Source of the DNA: Alteromonadaceae bacterium
GTDB taxonomy: Bacteria; Pseudomonadota; Gammaproteobacteria; Enterobacterales; Alteromonadaceae
Reading direction: 5' to 3'
Assembly: GCA_013373625.1 (NCBI GenBank)
Contig: JABXHM010000008.1
Coordinates: 1 to 64,000, forward strand
DNA length: 64,000 nucleotides
Shown here: positions 61,438 to 64,000 of the stretch, piece by piece
How the letters are laid out: each line of letters starts with the position of its first letter
Position numbering within the stretch: the first letter of the stretch is position 1
Made by a program: the position numbers and the translations under genes
Notes under the pieces: generated by a model
What the model saw: the letters and a program-made list of their open reading frames with translations, nothing else
The model's database searches: none
Told to the model about the DNA's origin: nothing

Positions 61438-62250
61438 ATGACAGAGTTTCTGACAGGCAAGTGGAAAAAATGGGTGCTGGATTCACTGTTAACCGGACAG
61501 CGTCCAACTCAAATTGCCAGTACTTTGGAAGATAACGGCTTTACCCAAACGACCATTGAGTCGGTATTAGGCAACAATTTACCTGATAATTACCGCTTTC
61601 GGCGGCCGGTCGCGCAGTATCAAAAACTGGCAATGCCCCACTTTTTGAACGCTAAGGCGAAGGTGACTTATACCGCGCTGTGTGACTCTGAAGAATTACA
61701 GTTATATGCCATCGATAATTTTTTAAGCGCTGAAGAATGCGCAGCACTGGTTTTATTAACGACAGAAAAGCTTAAGCCCTCCACTGTTGCTGGTGCGCCC
61801 TCTGCGGCCGGAATACGTACTTCAACCACGTGTGAACTGGCTGCAATCAATGATCCCCTTGTTAGCATTGTGAATGAACGCATTATCGCTTTATTGAAAT
61901 CAGGCGTAGGAGAACGCGAGGTCATTCAGGCACAGCATTATGCACCAGGACAGTATTATAATGCCCATTTTGATTTTTTTCCGCCGGGCACATCCCAGTT
62001 TATTGAGCATTGTGCTCAACGAGGACAGCGAACCTGGACTTGTATGATTTACCTGAACGATGCGTTTAGTGGTGGGTATACTACGTTTACGCAACTCGAT
62101 CTCACTGTAAAACCAAAAACTGGTAAAGCCCTGCTGTGGAACAATTTGAATAAAGATGGTCGCCCCAATGCGCGGTCCATGCACTTTGCTGAACCCGTTA
62201 CCAACGGCAGTAAAGTCGTGATTACGAAGTGGTTCAGAGACAGAAAGTAA
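61438..62250 (+). CDS. 2-oxoglutarate/Fe(II) oxygenase, prolyl 4-hydroxylase type
   Basis: A 270-residue dioxygenase. The C-terminal jelly-roll has the iron ligands H177 and D179 (AHFDF) and H249 (SMHFAEPV), with the 2-oxoglutarate lysine K259 in NGSKVVITKW, as in P4H-type enzymes. Residues 1-85 are a helical extension (FLTGKWKKWVLDSLLTGQRP) of unknown role. ATG at 61438 is taken as the start, 10 bases after the pstS-like stop, though no clear ribosome site precedes it; translational coupling is possible. The target is unknown. Confidence 0.82.
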   Translation: MTEFLTGKWKKWVLDSLLTGQRPTQIASTLEDNGFTQTTIESVLGNNLPDNYRFRRPVAQYQKLAMPHFLNAKAKVTYTALCDSEELQLYAIDNFLSAEECAALVLLTTEKLKPSTVAGAPSAAGIRTSTTCELAAINDPLVSIVNERIIALLKSGVGEREVIQAQHYAPGQYYNAHFDFFPPGTSQFIEHCAQRGQRTWTCMIYLNDAFSGGYTTFTQLDLTVKPKTGKALLWNNLNKDGRPNARSMHFAEPVTNGSKVVITKWFRDRK

Positions 62251-62414
62251 CTCAATATCCCTTTGTAGCTGTCATTTTTTTATCAAACACTTACCACACA
62301 ACTCAGCGTAATTTTCATCAAATTCAAAAGGGTACCCTGGTGTTTTGAGGCGCTTTATGATCGCGTTAAGCATAAAGCCGGTAAAACTCAAAAAAAATCA
62401 GCGCAAATTAAAAG

Positions 62415-62432
62415 TTGTAACATAACTGTCAC
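62415..62432 (+). promoter_or_regulatory. Pho box upstream of the terminal lipoprotein gene
   Basis: TTGTAACATAACTGTCAC has a perfect right half-site (CTGTCAC) and a weaker left one at the correct 11-base spacing. TATTAG at 62440-62445 or TAGTCT at 62443-62448 could be the -10. It suggests that the downstream gene belongs to the PhoB regulon. Confidence 0.65.
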
Positions 62433-62493
62433 CCTTCTCTATTAGTCTTGCATCGTCTTAAAAATCCAAAATGAATTTTACTGGGAGAAATCG

Positions 62494-64000
62494 ATGGCAG
62501 TTCGTAATGTATTTAAGGTAAGTGCAATTACAACAGCGCTTATCCTTGCTGGTTGCGGTGGCGACATTAATATCAATGAAGGTGATGAGGTTGTAGCACC
62601 AACAACCCCTCCAACAACACCCACTACACCTACCACCCCTACAACACCTGACGTTGATACGCCTGCATCATTAGGTTTAGCCACCGACGTATCAAGCGAA
62701 TTTCCAGACATTACAGACAAACCGGTATATCGCGTAGATGCGGATTTGACTGTTGCCCAGGACATGACTCTAACCAATGACACGCACTGGATCATCAAAG
62801 GGCGATTTGCCGTCGGTAATGACAATGCAGATCCAGCGGTACTGACCATTCAAGCCGGTACCACCGTAATCGGCGAAGACGGCGATGATTTCCTGGTTGT
62901 GCGTCGTGGTTCTCAAATTGATGCGTCAGGTTCAGCATCACAGCCTATTACAATGACGTCGATTGAAGATGTTACAGGTCAGGAAACCTCTATCGGTCAA
63001 TGGGGTGGTGTCGTCTTGTTGGGTAATGCACCAACCAATCTGTGTAATACAGGTGATGACGCCAGTACATCAGAAGACGAGTTAGTGAATTGCGGTGTGT
63101 CTGCCGAAGGTGATGCGGGTCTCTACGGCGGTAATAACCCGGAAGACAATTCTGGTACGCTGGAATATGTCGTGGTGAAACACGCCGGTAAAGCTCTGGC
63201 TTCAGGTGATGAACTCAATGGTATTTCATTTGCAGGTATCGGCTCAGGCACCACAGTAAATCACATTCAGGTGCATCAGAACCTGGATGACGGTATCGAA
63301 TTCTTCGGTGGTACGGTTAGCGTGAGCAACGTCGTTCTGACTGACATCGGTGATGACTCACTGGATTGGTCATTCGGTTGGACTGGTAGTGCTACCAACG
63401 TCTACATTCAGCAAAGCGCTGACGGCGGTGATAACGCGATTGAAGCCGATAATAATGAAGATAATCCAGGTTGGTTACCACTGACCAAGCCAACTGTTTC
63501 TAACGTAACCATTGTCAGTGCCGATGGCACAAACGGTGTGCGTCTGCGTAACGGCACGGCCGGCGTGCTATCTAACGTACTGGTAACCGGCTCAACACTG
63601 GCGCAAAATTGTTTACGTGTTAATGGCGCAGAGTCTATTGCTAATGCTGAGTCTGGAGAGTTATCAATTACTGACTCGGTCGTTGCCTGTGAAACACCGG
63701 CCAATAACTTTGGTAGCGATACCATTGACGGCGGCACCACTCAAGAGTGGTTTGAAGGTCAAAGCGGAAATAGTGTTTTAACCACTGCCGAATTAATGCT
63801 CGAAGACAATGGCTATTTCCCCATGGCGAACTCTCCGCTGGTCTTAGGTGGCGGCGATTATATTGGTGCTTTTAATCCGGCTGCGGCCGATTGGACGGCA
63901 GGCTGGACGGTTGGCGTTAATGGTGGTTTCCCTGAAGATGTTAACAATGCCTTCGAACAAGGACTGGCGACAGACGTTTCTGCTAACTTCCCTGCGCTGA
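62494..64000 (+). CDS. Large beta-helix lipoprotein, 3' end outside window
   Basis: The frame is open from ATG 62494 (GGGAGAA just upstream) to the right edge, at least 502 residues. The signal ends in the lipobox LAGC (cysteine 21), then an acidic patch and a Thr-Pro linker (residues about 36-54). The remainder is repetitive and beta-rich: WIIKGRFAVGN, TIQAGTTVIGEDGDDFLVVR, IGQWGGVVLLGNAP, LEYVVVKHAGKAL and DDGIEFFGGTVSVSNVVLTD. This pattern is that of exported right-handed beta-helix proteins common in marine gammaproteobacteria. Close to its edge cut, a second LATDVS-type segment repeats the sequence near residue 63, so a duplicated domain may follow. The Pho box suggests a phosphate-starvation role. 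Confidence 0.8.
   Translation, partial: MAVRNVFKVSAITTALILAGCGGDININEGDEVVAPTTPPTTPTTPTTPTTPDVDTPASLGLATDVSSEFPDITDKPVYRVDADLTVAQDMTLTNDTHWIIKGRFAVGNDNADPAVLTIQAGTTVIGEDGDDFLVVRRGSQIDASGSASQPITMTSIEDVTGQETSIGQWGGVVLLGNAPTNLCNTGDDASTSEDELVNCGVSAEGDAGLYGGNNPEDNSGTLEYVVVKHAGKALASGDELNGISFAGIGSGTTVNHIQVHQNLDDGIEFFGGTVSVSNVVLTDIGDDSLDWSFGWTGSATNVYIQQSADGGDNAIEADNNEDNPGWLPLTKPTVSNVTIVSADGTNGVRLRNGTAGVLSNVLVTGSTLAQNCLRVNGAESIANAESGELSITDSVVACETPANNFGSDTIDGGTTQEWFEGQSGNSVLTTAELMLEDNGYFPMANSPLVLGGGDYIGAFNPAAADWTAGWTVGVNGGFPEDVNNAFEQGLATDVSANFPAL

Noticed and set aside
62599..62655. CCAACA/CCTACA-rich tract as a noncoding repeat
   Set aside because: It encodes the Thr-Pro linker after the lipobox of the terminal lipoprotein, a common spacer type.

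Overview
The window is chromosomal DNA from a gammaproteobacterium, most likely a marine member of the Alteromonadales (Alteromonas-like). The evidence is the gene content and order: ftsY-ftsE-ftsX with rpoH nearby, the rpsU-yqeY-dnaG-rpoD block diverging from tsaD, folB-folK-uppP, phoB-phoR-pstS, srkA and dsbA in one neighbourhood, a DUF3016 protein, and an RHS core of the YDPVIGRFYSNDP type. Most of the window is ordinary housekeeping DNA. No tRNA, rRNA, CRISPR array or prophage was seen.

Layout. 1-2.7 kb: cell division and secretion (ftsY, 5'-cut, ftsE, ftsX). 2.9-6.4 kb: a secreted arabinanase, an ACP phosphodiesterase and an EAL-HDOD protein, which separate ftsX from rpoH (7-7.8 kb). 8.2-13.6 kb, minus strand: ccoG, srkA, a cobalamin riboswitch with btuB, and dsbA. 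14-20 kb: a small membrane protein, a DUF3016 protein, a Nudix-like lipoprotein and an RND efflux pair. 20-30.5 kb: an AT-rich accessory island. 30.5-36.5 kb: a sodium-solute symporter, a DUF3750 lipoprotein, a TsgA-like MFS transporter and a secreted S9 peptidase. 36.6-38 kb: a second REP-associated tyrosine transposase bounded by TGGGTGTCY repeats. 38-43 kb: rpoD, dnaG, yqeY, rpsU. 43-49 kb: tsaD, an NPP-type phosphodiesterase, an Lgt-like/thioredoxin fusion, plsY, folB, folK, uppP and a HIT protein. 49-58 kb: an M49-like lipoprotein, an HDOD protein, BenE with a divergent XRE-cupin regulator, a DUF418 protein, rdgC and a histidine kinase. 58-64 kb: a phosphate block (phoB, phoR, pstS-like, a 2OG oxygenase) ending in a Pho-box-preceded secreted lipoprotein cut by the right edge.

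The accessory island is the most interesting part. Two overlapping genes (20840-22324 and 22321-27171) encode a secreted repeat/Ig-like protein whose last residues are an RHS-core motif, and a 1616-residue secreted RHS/YD-repeat protein with a variable C-terminal tip. A gene abutting the tip (27172-27696) is the likely immunity gene, and a terminator follows it. Beyond the terminator lies a second, displaced RHS tip (27875-28477) that begins inside the conserved core and shares a 26-bp exact repeat with the active gene. A tyrosine transposase and a 5'-truncated surface-protein fragment complete the island. This fits a polymorphic contact-dependent or secreted toxin locus that has exchanged its tip. 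Both tips are unassigned here.

Regulatory elements visible in the sequence are the cobalamin riboswitch, two Pho boxes, an FNR-like box upstream of ccoG, a pair of palindromic operators between benE and its likely regulator, and several intrinsic terminators.
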